Source: DASZUK01 sp035547695 (lineage in GTDB: Bacteria > Actinomycetota > Acidimicrobiia > Acidimicrobiales > RAAP-2). From it: a DNA stretch of 64,000 nucleotides. The notes under the pieces were generated by a model, which was not told where the DNA came from, made no database searches, and saw only the letters and a list, made by a program, of their open reading frames with translations. The stretch spans positions 62,001-126,000 of the forward strand of contig DASZUK010000008.1 of the NCBI GenBank assembly GCA_035547695.1, given 5' to 3'. Below, piece by piece: positions 40,918-50,719 of this stretch. The first letter of the stretch is position 1; the number at the start of each line of letters is the position of its first letter. A program made the position numbers and the translations under genes.

Positions 40918-42660
40918 ATGACTGACACCCACCACGTCGTGGTCGACGGCTCCAACCTGGCCACCGAGGGCCGGACCGCGCCCAGCCTCCGGCAACTGGA
41001 CGAGGCGGTCCGGGCGTACGCCGAGGAGGACCCCACTGCCGAGATCGTGGTCGTGGTCGACGCCTCCTTCGAGCACCGCATCGACCCCTCCGAGCGCCAC
41101 GAGCTGGAGCAGGCCGAGCTGAACGGCGAGCTGGTGTCCCCGCCGGCCGGCGCCGTCGGCCGGGGCGACGCGTTCGTGCTCCGGATCGCCGAACGGACCG
41201 GGGCCACCGTGCTGTCCAACGACTCCTTCCAGGAGTTCCACGGCGAGCACCCCTGGCTGTTCGACGAGGGCCGCCTGATCGGCGGCAAGCCGGTCCCCGG
41301 GGTCGGCTGGATCTTCACCCCGCGGCTCCCGGTCCGCGGGCCCAAGAGCCGGCAGGCCACCGGCAAGGCCAAGCGGGCCGCGGCCGCCGTTGCCCTGCCG
41401 GCTCCGGCCAAGGCCGCCGAGCTGGCCAAGGCCGCCAAGAAGGTGGCGGCCAAGCGGGCCGCCAAGATGCCGGATGGCTCCACCCCCAAGATCGGCGACG
41501 TCTGGCAGCCGGTCCCGGCCGCGGTCCCGGCGGTGGCGGTGCCGGCCCCGGCGGCGGTCGACGGGCCGGCGGAGGGGGCTGCGGTGCCTGAGGCCACCAA
41601 GGCAGCCAAGGCCACCAAGGCCGCGAAGGCGACGAAGGCCACCAAGGCGACGAAGGCCACCAAGGCGACGAAGAAGGTGGCCAAGCCCGCCGGGACGGCC
41701 GCCGAGGCGACGGGCAACCCACCCGAGGGCGCCGACACGTCCACCGCGACCGTGGAGAAGGCAGCCACGAAGGCCACCAAGAAAGCAGCGGCCAAGAAGG
41801 CGGTGGCCAAGAAGGCCGCCGGGACCGACCTGGCCGGGCCGGCAGCCGAGGTGGCCGAGGTGACGGCGGCGACCACCAAAGCCACCAAGGCGGCCGAGCC
41901 CCCCAAGGCGGCCGAGCCCACCAAGGCGGCCGAGCCCACCAAGGTCAGCAAGGCCACCAAGGTCAGCAAGGCGGCCAAGCCGGCCCAGGTCGGCCCAGTG
42001 GTGGCGGCGGCGAAGAAGGCCAAGAAGGCGACCAAGGCTGCCAAGGCGGCCGGCACCGCGGCGCCGGCCGGTGCCGGTGCCGGCGAGGTCGAGGACACCA
42101 ACGGGAAGGTGGCCGGACGCGGCGGCGAAGCCGGCCCGTCGGCGGAGACGGCGCCGAGGGTGGCCAGGGACCGGGTGGCCCCCGAGGTGCTGGAAGCCAT
42201 CGACCAGGCCACCGCCGAGGCCCTGGCCCCGCCGGAGCCGGCCCCGGCCAGGGACGACGACGGCCGGGCCGGCCAGCATGGGGGGGGCAAGCACAAGAAG
42301 GGGAAGGGCTCCAGCAAGGGGACCGGCCGCCGCCGGCGGGGGGTGGTGCCACCGCCGGCGGTCAACCAGCCGCTGGCCTTCATCACCTTCGTGGCCACCT
42401 ATCCGCTGGGCAGCGAGGTCGAGGGGGAGGTGGCGTCGTTCACCTCCCACGGTGCGATGGTCGAGGTGGGCCTGCCGGACGGCAGCAGCCTGGCCTGCTA
42501 CATCCCGCTGGCCGGCCTGGGGGACCCGCCGCCGAACAAGGCCCGCCAGGTGCTCACCCGGGGGGAGCGGCGGCCGTTCGTGCTGGTCGGCCTGGACCCG
42601 CCGCGGCGGGTGGCCGAGCTGGCCCTGCCGGAGCTGGCCCCGGCGCTCGCCAACCCTTGA
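40918..42660 (+). CDS. NYN-type ribonuclease / H1-like linker / S1-like domain fusion
   Basis: A 580-residue three-part protein. Residues 1-140 resemble an NYN/Zc3h12a-like PIN-fold nuclease: VVVDGSNLATEGR with the first acidic residue, EIVVVVDASFEHRI, GRGDAFVLRIAERTGATVLSNDSFQEF with further conserved Asp residues, and HPWLFDEGRLIGG. Residues about 150-450 are Lys/Ala/Thr-rich, with KATKA repeats like histone H1 tails. Residues about 480-575 form an S1-like OB domain (FVATYPLGSEVEGEVASFTSHGAMVEV, then CYIPLAGLGD). The domain set suggests RNA cleavage or processing on nucleic acid bound by the basic linker; substrate is unknown. The stop overlaps the TTG start of the HAD gene (TTGA). Confidence 0.8.
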   Translation: MTDTHHVVVDGSNLATEGRTAPSLRQLDEAVRAYAEEDPTAEIVVVVDASFEHRIDPSERHELEQAELNGELVSPPAGAVGRGDAFVLRIAERTGATVLSNDSFQEFHGEHPWLFDEGRLIGGKPVPGVGWIFTPRLPVRGPKSRQATGKAKRAAAAVALPAPAKAAELAKAAKKVAAKRAAKMPDGSTPKIGDVWQPVPAAVPAVAVPAPAAVDGPAEGAAVPEATKAAKATKAAKATKATKATKATKATKKVAKPAGTAAEATGNPPEGADTSTATVEKAATKATKKAAAKKAVAKKAAGTDLAGPAAEVAEVTAATTKATKAAEPPKAAEPTKAAEPTKVSKATKVSKAAKPAQVGPVVAAAKKAKKATKAAKAAGTAAPAGAGAGEVEDTNGKVAGRGGEAGPSAETAPRVARDRVAPEVLEAIDQATAEALAPPEPAPARDDDGRAGQHGGGKHKKGKGSSKGTGRRRRGVVPPPAVNQPLAFITFVATYPLGSEVEGEVASFTSHGAMVEVGLPDGSSLACYIPLAGLGDPPPNKARQVLTRGERRPFVLVGLDPPRRVAELALPELAPALANP

Positions 42661-43358
42661 CCGCCGACCGGCTGGTCCTGTGGGACATCGACGGCACCCT
42701 GGTCAACGCCGGCGGGATCGGCGCCGAGGTGTTCGACGTGGCCATCGAGCGCGCCCTCGGGATGCGGCCGCCGGCCCGTATCCACATGAGCGGGATGACC
42801 GATCCGCAGATCGTCCGTGGGTACCTGGACATGCTGGCGGTGGGGGAGGCCGAGGGCCGGGACCACCTGCCGGTCATCCTGGACCACCTGGCCGCCGAGC
42901 TGGCCGCCGCCGAGTCGGTCATCGCCGAGCGGGGCCAGGTGCTGCCCGGGGTGCAGGCGGTGCTGTCCCGGCTGGCCGACGAACCGGCGGTGGTGCAGAC
43001 GGTGCTGACCGGCAACGTGGCCCCCAACGCCGCCGTCAAGCTGGGGGCGTTCGGGCTGCAGCGCTGGCTCGACCTGGACGTCGGCGCCTACGGCAGCGAC
43101 CACGCCGACCGCAACGAGCTGGTCCCTATCGCCCTGCGGCGGGTCGCCGACCGCCGCGGCCGCCGGTTCCGGCCCGATCAGGTCTGGGTGGTGGGGGACG
43201 CCCCGAACGACCTGGCCTGCGCCCGGGCCGCCGGGGTGCGGTGCCTGCTGGTGGCCACCGGCCGGCCGACCCACGACGAGCTGGCCGCCCTGGAGCCGGA
43301 CGCCCTGCTGGCGGACCTGTCCGACACCGACGAGGTGGTCCGGCTGCTGCTCGCCTGA
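42657..43358 (+). CDS. HAD-superfamily phosphatase
   Basis: A 233-residue haloacid-dehalogenase hydrolase of the phosphoglycolate-phosphatase/Gph-like type. Motif I is LWDIDGTLVNAGG with nucleophile and acid Asp; motif II is VLTGNV; motif III and IV are represented by the lysine in AAVKLGAFGL and VWVVGDAPNDLACARAAG. A helical cap lies between residues about 20 and 95. TTG 42657 overlaps the upstream stop (TTGA) and is not preceded by a separate promoter, so expression is tied to the nuclease/S1 gene. Substrate unknown. Confidence 0.85.
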   Translation: MTADRLVLWDIDGTLVNAGGIGAEVFDVAIERALGMRPPARIHMSGMTDPQIVRGYLDMLAVGEAEGRDHLPVILDHLAAELAAAESVIAERGQVLPGVQAVLSRLADEPAVVQTVLTGNVAPNAAVKLGAFGLQRWLDLDVGAYGSDHADRNELVPIALRRVADRRGRRFRPDQVWVVGDAPNDLACARAAGVRCLLVATGRPTHDELAALEPDALLADLSDTDEVVRLLLA

Positions 43359-43376
43359 TCGGCGTCCCGCGGTTGG

Positions 43377-43382
43377 TAGCCT
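43377..43382 (+). promoter_or_regulatory. -10 box of the FabZ gene (leaderless)
   Basis: TAGCCT, eight bases before GTG 43391. Confidence 0.5.
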
Positions 43383-43390
43383 GCCGGGCC

Positions 43391-43885
43391 GTGGAGCCCG
43401 CCGACGTCCTGCCGCACCGAGACCCGTTCCTGCTGGTCAGCGAGGTGGTGACCGTCGACCCCGGCCGCTCCGCCGTCGGGCGGTGGCACCTGACCGGCGA
43501 CGAGGCGTTCTTCGCCGGCCACTTCCCCGGCCGCCCCACCCTGCCGGGGGTGCTGATGGTGGAGTCGCTGGCCCAGCTCGGCGGCATCGCCGTGCTGGCC
43601 GATCCCCGGTACGCCGGCAAGCTGCCGCTGTTCGGCGGCATCGAGAAGGCCCGGTTCCGCCGGCAGGTGGTCCCGGGGGAGACCCTGGAGCTGGAGGTCA
43701 CCGTCGGGCGGCTGTCCGCCCGGGCCGGCACCGGCCACGGCCGGGCCCACGTGGGTGGGGAGACCGCCTGCGAGGCCGACCTGCTGTTCATCCTGGCCGA
43801 CCGGACAGCCGGGGTGGGACTGGGGGCCCCGCCTCCGGAGGAGCCGGGGGTCGGGGCCCCGGGCGGGCAGCGTGGGGAAGGGTGA
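43391..43885 (+). CDS. fabZ: FabZ-type (3R)-hydroxyacyl-ACP dehydratase
   Basis: A 164-residue hotdog-fold dehydratase of fatty-acid synthesis. The family's N-terminal DVLPHRDPFLLVSEV and the catalytic block AFFAGHFPGRPTLPGVLMVESLAQLGG, with active-site His and Glu, are intact. GIEKARFRRQVVPGETLELEV follows. The last 25 residues are a Pro/Gly-rich tail beyond the domain. GTG 43391 was chosen because a -10 box is eight bases upstream and the protein begins exactly at the conserved LPHR region. A longer open frame upstream in the HAD gene is not coding. The exonuclease III gene follows closely and is probably co-transcribed. Confidence 0.9.
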   Translation: MEPADVLPHRDPFLLVSEVVTVDPGRSAVGRWHLTGDEAFFAGHFPGRPTLPGVLMVESLAQLGGIAVLADPRYAGKLPLFGGIEKARFRRQVVPGETLELEVTVGRLSARAGTGHGRAHVGGETACEADLLFILADRTAGVGLGAPPPEEPGVGAPGGQRGEG

Positions 43886-43893
43886 CCGGTCCG

Positions 43894-44679
43894 ATGCGCC
43901 TGGCCACCTGGAATGTCAACTCCCTCGGGGCCCGCCTCCCCCTCGTGCTGGAGTGGATGGCGGCCAACCAGCCCGACGTGCTGTGCCTGCAGGAGACCAA
44001 GCTGGCCGACACCGCCTTCCCGGCCATGGCCTTTGCCGAGCTGGGCTACCAGTCGGCCCACCACGGCGACGGCCGGTGGAACGGCGTGGCCGTCCTCAGC
44101 CGGGTCGGCCTCGACGAGCCGGTGGCCGGGTTCGGGTCCGACGAGGACGCCCACGGCACCCGCATCCTGGCCGCCACCTGCGCCGGCATCCGGGTGCACT
44201 CGGTCTACGTCCCCAACGGCCGCAGCCTGGACAGCGAGCACTTCGAGTTCAAGCTGGCCTGGCTGGCCCGGCTGCGGACCTACCTGGCCGACACCTGCAG
44301 CCCCGACGGCCAGGTGGCGGTGTGCGGCGACTTCAACGTGGCCCCGTTCGACACCGACGTCTGGGACCCCGCCCAGTTCGTCGGCATGACCCACGTCAGC
44401 GACCCCGAGCGGGCCGCCCTGGGCGAGGTGCTGGACTGGGGCCTGACCGACGTGTTCACCCGGTTCCACCCCGACGGCGGCGTGTTCAGTTGGTGGGACT
44501 ACCGGGCCGGCAACTTCCACAAGGGCCAGGGCATGCGCATCGACCTGGTCCTCCTCACCAAGTCCCTGGCCGACCGCACCATCTCGGTGGAGATCGACCG
44601 GGAGGCCCGCAAGAAGAGCCCGGCCGGCAACAAGCCGTCCGACCACACCGTCGTCGTCGCCGACATCGACCTTCCCTGA
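43894..44679 (+). CDS. xth: Exodeoxyribonuclease III / AP endonuclease
   Basis: A 261-residue exonuclease III, which cleaves at abasic sites in base-excision repair. The start MRLATWNVNSLGARL is canonical. Active-site motifs are DVLCLQETKLAD (metal-binding Glu), RWNGVAVLSR, VHSVYVPNGR (Tyr), VCGDFNVAPFDTDVWD (Asp/Asn), FSWWDYRAGNF and the C-terminal KPSDHTVVVADI with catalytic Asp-His. ATG 43894 has a purine-rich ribosome site (GGGGAAGGGTG) at good spacing; a GTG at 43882 overlaps the fabZ stop (GTGA) and is the alternative. Confidence 0.93.
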   Translation: MRLATWNVNSLGARLPLVLEWMAANQPDVLCLQETKLADTAFPAMAFAELGYQSAHHGDGRWNGVAVLSRVGLDEPVAGFGSDEDAHGTRILAATCAGIRVHSVYVPNGRSLDSEHFEFKLAWLARLRTYLADTCSPDGQVAVCGDFNVAPFDTDVWDPAQFVGMTHVSDPERAALGEVLDWGLTDVFTRFHPDGGVFSWWDYRAGNFHKGQGMRIDLVLLTKSLADRTISVEIDREARKKSPAGNKPSDHTVVVADIDLP

Positions 44680-44802
44680 CGTCCTGCCCCCCACGTTCTG
44701 GCCCCGACGTCCTGGCCGCCGGCCGGCGGTCCCGGGGGAACCTGCCGGGTGGGGCGGCGCGCCGCGACCGTTCCCGGCGACCGTTCCCTGTAAAGAGGGC
44801 GT

Positions 44803-44820
44803 CGCTACGAATGGGTAGCG
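44803..44820. promoter_or_regulatory. Inverted repeat upstream of the coiled-coil protein gene
   Basis: CGCTAC (44803-44808) and GTAGCG (44815-44820), immediately before a TAGGGT -10 box at 44823-44828. Possible operator. Confidence 0.35.
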
Positions 44821-44839
44821 GATAGGGTGGAGGGATCGT

Positions 44840-45261
44840 ATGGGCGCGGTGATCTGGACGTTGGTGGCCGGGATCCTCGGCATGGCGGCGGCGATGGTGG
44901 CCGTCTGGACCCAGTCGACGCAGTCCCTCGGCCAGTCCATCCGGTCCCTCGAAGCCCGGATGGACGCCGGCTTCGCCAAGATGGATGCCGGCTTCGCCAA
45001 GGTGGACGACCGGTTCGTCGACGTGGAGCGCCGGATGGACGCCGGCTTTGCCAGGCTCGATGACCGCATCGACGCCCAGACGGCTCGGATCGACGCCCAG
45101 ACGGCCCGGATCGACGCCCAGACGGCCCGGATCGACGCCCAGGGTGAGCGGATCGACGCCCAGGGAAAGCGGATCGAGGCCCAAGGTGAGCGGATCGAAG
45201 CCCTGGCCCGGGAGACCGGTGGTCTGGCCGGCCGGATGGCGGCGTTCGAGGCCGCCCGGGG

Positions 45262-45265
<4 letters not shown>
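44840..45265 (+). CDS. Small membrane-anchored coiled-coil protein with heptad repeats
   Basis: A 141-residue protein. An N-terminal hydrophobic helix (residues about 3-23, VIWTLVAGILGMAAAMVAVW) anchors it, followed by a long alpha-helical region in exact seven-residue repeats. These are MDAGFAK units at residues 41-55, then RIDAQTA/RIDAQGE/RIEAQGE units from about residue 77 to 120. This register predicts a regular coiled coil, probably a trimer or tetramer on one face of the membrane. No enzymatic motif. ATG 44840 follows GGAGGG and a TAGGGT box. Its stop overlaps the stop of the convergent TPP-enzyme gene by four bases. Confidence 0.75.
45076..45200. repeat. 21-bp repeats encoding heptads
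   Basis: About five consecutive 21-base units built on CGGATCGACGCCCAG, in frame, in the coiled-coil gene. Confidence 0.75.
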
Positions 45266-46826
<1,561 letters not shown>

Positions 46827-46830
<4 letters not shown>

Positions 46831-48215
46831 GGCCGGCCGTCCCCGCCCAGCAGCCGGCCCGGGTTCAAGATGCCGTGGGGGTCGAACGCCGCCTTGATCC
46901 GCCGCATCAGCGTCACCTTGGTCGGGTCCTCCAGCTCCAGGAAGTACGGCCGCTTGTCCACCCCGATGCCGTGCTCCCCGGACACCGCCCCGCCGGCGTC
47001 GACGGCGGCGGCGAACATGGCCCGCAGCAGGGCCGACCGCCGTTCAGGGTCGGGCAGGAACACCGACAGGTGGACGTTGCCGTCCCCCACGTGGCCGCAG
47101 CCCGACACCAGCGCGCCGTGCTCGGTGGCCAGCCCGGCCACCGTGGCCAGGAACTCCGGGATGGCCGCCCGGGGGACCACCGTGTCGACGATGTCGTCGG
47201 CCCCCGCCGCCTTGGAGACGAAGAACACCCGCTCCCGTGCCGCGATCAACTGGGCCCCCGCCGTCGGCGGCAGCACGTACACGTCCAGCGCCCCCAACCC
47301 GGCCAGCAGCTCCCCGACGGCCTCGGTGTCGCCCTCCAGGCGGTCCGCGTGGGTGCTCTCCAGCACCACCACCAGCCAGGCCGCGGCGGCGTCCCGCACC
47401 TCGTCGGGAATCCCCAGGTCCAGCCCGGCGGCGGCCGTGATGCCGCCCATCGCCAGCACGTCCAGGTACTCCAGGATCAGCGGTCCCACCCCGCTCGCCA
47501 CCACCCGGGGGACCGCCCGGGCCACCTGGTCCACCGTGCCGAACGGTGCCAGCACCGTCGCCGTGTGCGGCAGCCGGGGCTCCAGCTTCACCGTCACCTC
47601 GGTCACCAGGGCCAGCGTGCCCTCCGAGCCCACCAGCAACTGGGTCAGGTCGTAGCCGGTGGCCGACTTCACGTACTTCCCCCCGGTCCGGACCACCTCC
47701 CCGCCGGCCAGCACCGCCTCCAGCCCCAGCACCCGGTGGCGGGTCACCCCGTAGCGGACCGCCCGCATGCCGCCGGCGTTGGTCCCCACGTTGCCGCCCA
47801 GCGACGCGCTGGTCTCGCCGGGGAACACCGGGTACACCAACCCCAGCGGGGCCAACGCGGCGTCCAGTTGCTCCAGGGTGACCCCCGGCTGGACCACGGC
47901 CACGTGGTTGTCGACGTCGATCTCCACGATCCGGTCCATCCGGTCGAAGGCCACCACCAGGCCGTCGGCCAACGGCCGGGCGCCGCCGGACAGGCCGGTC
48001 CCACTGCCCCGGGCCACCACCGGCACCCGGGCCTCGTCGGCCAGGGCCAGCACCCGGGACACCTCCCCGGTGGACCCCGGCCGGACCACCGCCAGCGGCG
48101 CCACCGCGGCGCCCGTCAGCGACTCGTCGTGGGTGTAGTCGGCATGGACGTCGTCGCCGGTCAGCACGAAGCCGGCCCCGACCACCTCGCGCAGTTGCTC
48201 GACGACGTCGCTCAT
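46827..48215 (-). CDS. FAD-linked oxidase, GlcD/D-lactate dehydrogenase type
   Basis: A 462-residue FAD-binding oxidase that probably oxidises an alpha-hydroxy acid such as glycolate or D-lactate. The PCMH-type FAD domain shows PLAVVRPGSTGEVSRVLALADE, then PVVARGSGTGLSGGARPLADGLVVAFDRM, FPGETSASLGGNVGTNAGGMRAVRYGVTRHRVLG cited in part, and GSEGTLALVTEVTVKL. The C-terminal domain has SGCGHVGDGNVHLSVFLPD and GAVSGEHGIGVDKRPYF, with the conserved His and Glu of the substrate/metal site. ATG 48215 overlaps the helicase stop (ATGA), and its own stop overlaps the TPP-enzyme start. A two-step alpha-keto/hydroxy acid pathway with the TPP enzyme is a reasonable inference. Confidence 0.87.
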
Positions 48216-49873
48216 GGTCTGCCACTCATGGTCCCGCCCGACCCTACCCCCCCGGCCGGCCCGGCCACCCTGGCCCGCAGGGCGGCGAACCGGGCCGCCA
48301 CCTGTTCCGGCCCGACCGCCGCCTCCGCCGCCTCCAGCTCCCGACAGGTCCGCTCGACGTCGGCCAGCCACGGGCACGGCTCCCGCGGGGCCTCCCCGGC
48401 GGCCGCCGCGCCGTCGTCCGGCCAGCGGGCCCAGGAGCAGGCCAGCTCCGCCTCGGCCCGGGTCAGCGCCACGTACAGCAGCCGACGCTCCTCCTCCCGG
48501 GCCGCCGCCGACCTCGCCGAGCCGATCGGCACCAGCCCGTCCGACAGGCCCACCACGAACACCGCCGGCCACTGCAGCCCCTTCGCCCGGTGGAAGGTGG
48601 TGAGCACCACCGCGTCCCGCTCCCCGTCGTCGTCCGCCTCCTCGTCGTCCGCCTCCTCGTCGTCCACCGGCTGCACCACCGGCCGGCCGTCCGCGGCCCA
48701 CCGGGTGCGCAGGTCGCTGGCCGGCCCGGCCGCCGGCTCCGCCAGCCGGAACGGCACCCGCTCCGCCCGCAGGGCGTCGGCCACCAGTTGTAGCTGGCTG
48801 TTGGTGCGGGCCAGCACCGCGACCTGGTCCCAGCGCCGCCCCGGCCGGTGGGCCAGCCAGGCCTGCCGGGCCACCCAGGCGGCCTCCTGCACGTCGGTGT
48901 CCAGGGCCACCACCCGTGGCACCGCGCCGTCGGCCCGGCTGCTGGTCGGCGCGTCCGGCCCGCCGGCCCCCAGGGCGGCCGCGGCCACCGCCACCACCTG
49001 TGGCGAGCACCGGTGGTTCTGGTCCAGCCGCAGCAGCCGGGTGCGGCGGAACACCTCCGGCACCCGGTCCAGCAGGGCCGGGTCGGCCCCGTTCCAGCCG
49101 TACACCGACTGGTTGGGGTCCCCGACCACGAACAGGTCCGGGTCGTCGCCGGCCAGCAGCCGCAGCAGCCGGAACTGGGCGGCGTTGACGTCCTGGAGCT
49201 CGTCCACGAACAGGTGCCGTTCCCGCCACCGGACGGCGGCGGCGTAGGCCGGGTCGTCGGCCAGGACGTCGGCGGCCCGCCACAGCAGGTCGTCCAGGTC
49301 GACGGCCCGGCGGCGGTTCCGGGCCTCCTCGTAGCGGCCGTACAGGCCGGCCATGGCCGCGGCCCCGCCGGCCGGCCGGCGCTGGTGGCCCCGGGCCGCC
49401 TCCTCGTACTCCTCCGGCCCGATCAGCCGGGCCTTGGCCCAGCCGATCTCGGCCTCCACCTGGCCCACCCTCGGCAACCGCCGGCCGCCGCCACCTGGGG
49501 CTGTGGCCAGGACCTGGGCCAACAGGGCGCGGCGGTCCGGCAGCACCTGGGGGGCCGTCCCGCCCCGGTCGGCGTGGTACCGGCGGAGCAGTTGGAGCGC
49601 GGTGCGGTGGAACGTGCCGGCCCGGACGTCGCCGACGCCGAGCACCCACAGCCGCTGCCGCAGCTCCTCGGCGGCCTTGCGGCTGAAGGTGCACACCAGC
49701 ACCCGGTCGGCCCGGGCCGAGCCGTCCTGGACCCGGCGGGCCACCCGCAACGTGAGCACCCGGGTCTTGCCCGCTCCGGCCGCCGCCAGCAGGCAGATCA
49801 CCGCGTCGTCGGCGGTGACCGCCTCCCGCTGCGCCGGGGTCAACCCCACCAGGCCGGAGTCGAAGGACGGCAC
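48212..49873 (-). CDS. UvrD/Rep-family superfamily 1 DNA helicase (short form)
   Basis: A 553-residue SF1A helicase. Motifs seen: Q-motif region LTPAQREAV, Walker A AAAGAGKT near residue 31, motif Ia CTFSRKAAEELRQRL, Walker B FVDELQDVN, motif III GDPNQSVYGWNGAD, motif IV RLDQNHRCSP, motif V VLTTFHRAKGLQWPAVFVVGL and motif VI LLYVALTRAEAEL. It is shorter than UvrD1/PcrA (about 700-750) because the 2B domain is reduced to an acidic DDEEADDEEADD linker, and it lacks the HRDC domain of UvrD2. GTG 49873 is six bases after TAGGTT. First gene of the helicase/FAD/TPP operon. Confidence 0.88.
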   Translation of the reverse strand: MPSFDSGLVGLTPAQREAVTADDAVICLLAAAGAGKTRVLTLRVARRVQDGSARADRVLVCTFSRKAAEELRQRLWVLGVGDVRAGTFHRTALQLLRRYHADRGGTAPQVLPDRRALLAQVLATAPGGGGRRLPRVGQVEAEIGWAKARLIGPEEYEEAARGHQRRPAGGAAAMAGLYGRYEEARNRRRAVDLDDLLWRAADVLADDPAYAAAVRWRERHLFVDELQDVNAAQFRLLRLLAGDDPDLFVVGDPNQSVYGWNGADPALLDRVPEVFRRTRLLRLDQNHRCSPQVVAVAAAALGAGGPDAPTSSRADGAVPRVVALDTDVQEAAWVARQAWLAHRPGRRWDQVAVLARTNSQLQLVADALRAERVPFRLAEPAAGPASDLRTRWAADGRPVVQPVDDEEADDEEADDDGERDAVVLTTFHRAKGLQWPAVFVVGLSDGLVPIGSARSAAAREEERRLLYVALTRAEAELACSWARWPDDGAAAAGEAPREPCPWLADVERTCRELEAAEAAVGPEQVAARFAALRARVAGPAGGVGSGGTMSGRP

Positions 49874-49879
49874 CCCGCA

Positions 49880-49885
49880 AACCTA
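49880..49885 (-). promoter_or_regulatory. -10 box of the helicase operon (leaderless)
   Basis: TAGGTT on the minus strand, six bases before GTG 49873. Confidence 0.5.
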
Positions 49886-49907
49886 CCGACCGGCTGTGCC
49901 ACCCATC

Positions 49908-49913
49908 TAGGGT
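49908..49913 (+). promoter_or_regulatory. -10 box of the hydrolase-murF-ddl operon
   Basis: TAGGGT, eight bases before a short GTG-started open frame at 49922. Confidence 0.45.
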
Positions 49914-49921
49914 GGCCGGCG

Positions 49922-49957
49922 GTGGACCGGGAGCGCGACGTGGTGGCGGGGGGCTAG
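49922..49957 (+). CDS. Possible 11-codon leaderless leader peptide
   Basis: GTG followed by 10 codons and TAG, encoding VDRERDVVAGG. It begins eight bases after a -10 box and ends three bases before the GTG of the hydrolase gene, in the same frame. It could couple translation of the operon to a leaderless ribosome. It is equally possible that it is not translated and the GGGGGG before 49961 serves as the ribosome site. It is too short for codon statistics. Confidence 0.3.
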   Translation: MDRERDVVAGG

Positions 49958-49960
49958 GGG

Positions 49961-50719
49961 GTGCTGCAGGCGTTCTGCGGCGGTGCCCTGTTCGGCAGCG
50001 CCACCGGCCGGTCCCCGGCCACCGTGGTGGCCCTGCACGGCTGGGGCCGCACCCACCGGGACTTCGACGCCGTCGTCCGGGCCACCGACGACCGGCCGCC
50101 GCTGGACGCGGTGGCCGTGGACCTGCCCGGGTTCGGGGCCAGCCCACCGCCGCCGGTGCCGTGGGGGAGCGCCGAGTACGCCGACGCCGTCGTCCCGCTG
50201 GTCGAGCCGCTGGTCGAGGAGGGGGCGGCCCCGGTGGTGGTCCTCGGCCACTCCTTCGGGGGCCGGGTGGCCCTGCACCTGGCCGCCGCCCGGCCGGACC
50301 TGGTGCGGGCCCTGGTGCTCACCGGGGTGCCCCTCCTCCGGCTGGCCCCTCCCCGCCGGCCGGCCCGCGGCTACCGGCTGGTCCGCACCCTCCACCGGTT
50401 CGGGTTGGTCGGCGACGACCGCATGGAGGCCGCCCGCCAGCGGTACGGGTCGGCCGACTACCGGGCCGCCCAGGGCGTCATGCGGCAGGTCCACGTCAAG
50501 ACGGTGGCCGAGACCTACGAGGCCGAGCTGGCCGCCGTCACCTGCCCCGTCCACCTGGTCTGGGGCGACGACGACGGCGACGTCCCCCTGGCCGTCGCCC
50601 GGGCCGCCGCCGACCGTCTGGCCCGGGCCGAGCTGACCGTCTGCCCCGGCGCCGGCCACCTCACCCCGCTCACCGTCCCCGGGGTGCTGCGCGCCGCGGT
50701 GGACGAGGCCCTGCGGTGA
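49961..50719 (+). CDS. Alpha/beta-fold hydrolase
   Basis: A 252-residue alpha/beta hydrolase with VVALHGWGRTHRDFDAV (oxyanion loop), AVAVDLPGFGASPPPP, the nucleophile elbow VVLGHSFGGRVALHLAA, the acid in VWGDDDGDVP and the catalytic histidine in CPGAGHLTPL. A cap of about 60 residues contains several Arg/His residues (RYGSADYRAAQGVMRQVH). Serine esterase/lipase-like; substrate unknown. GTG 49961 is three bases past an 11-codon open frame. Its stop overlaps the start of the MurF-like gene (GTGA), placing a hydrolase in a cell-wall precursor operon. Confidence 0.85.
   Translation: MLQAFCGGALFGSATGRSPATVVALHGWGRTHRDFDAVVRATDDRPPLDAVAVDLPGFGASPPPPVPWGSAEYADAVVPLVEPLVEEGAAPVVVLGHSFGGRVALHLAAARPDLVRALVLTGVPLLRLAPPRRPARGYRLVRTLHRFGLVGDDRMEAARQRYGSADYRAAQGVMRQVHVKTVAETYEAELAAVTCPVHLVWGDDDGDVPLAVARAAADRLARAELTVCPGAGHLTPLTVPGVLRAAVDEALR

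Noticed and set aside
36718..42450. A 1910-codon open frame on the minus strand
   Set aside because: It lies antisense to kgd and the nuclease/S1 gene, whose family motifs are unmistakable; long antisense frames are expected at this GC content, and its translation is low-complexity.
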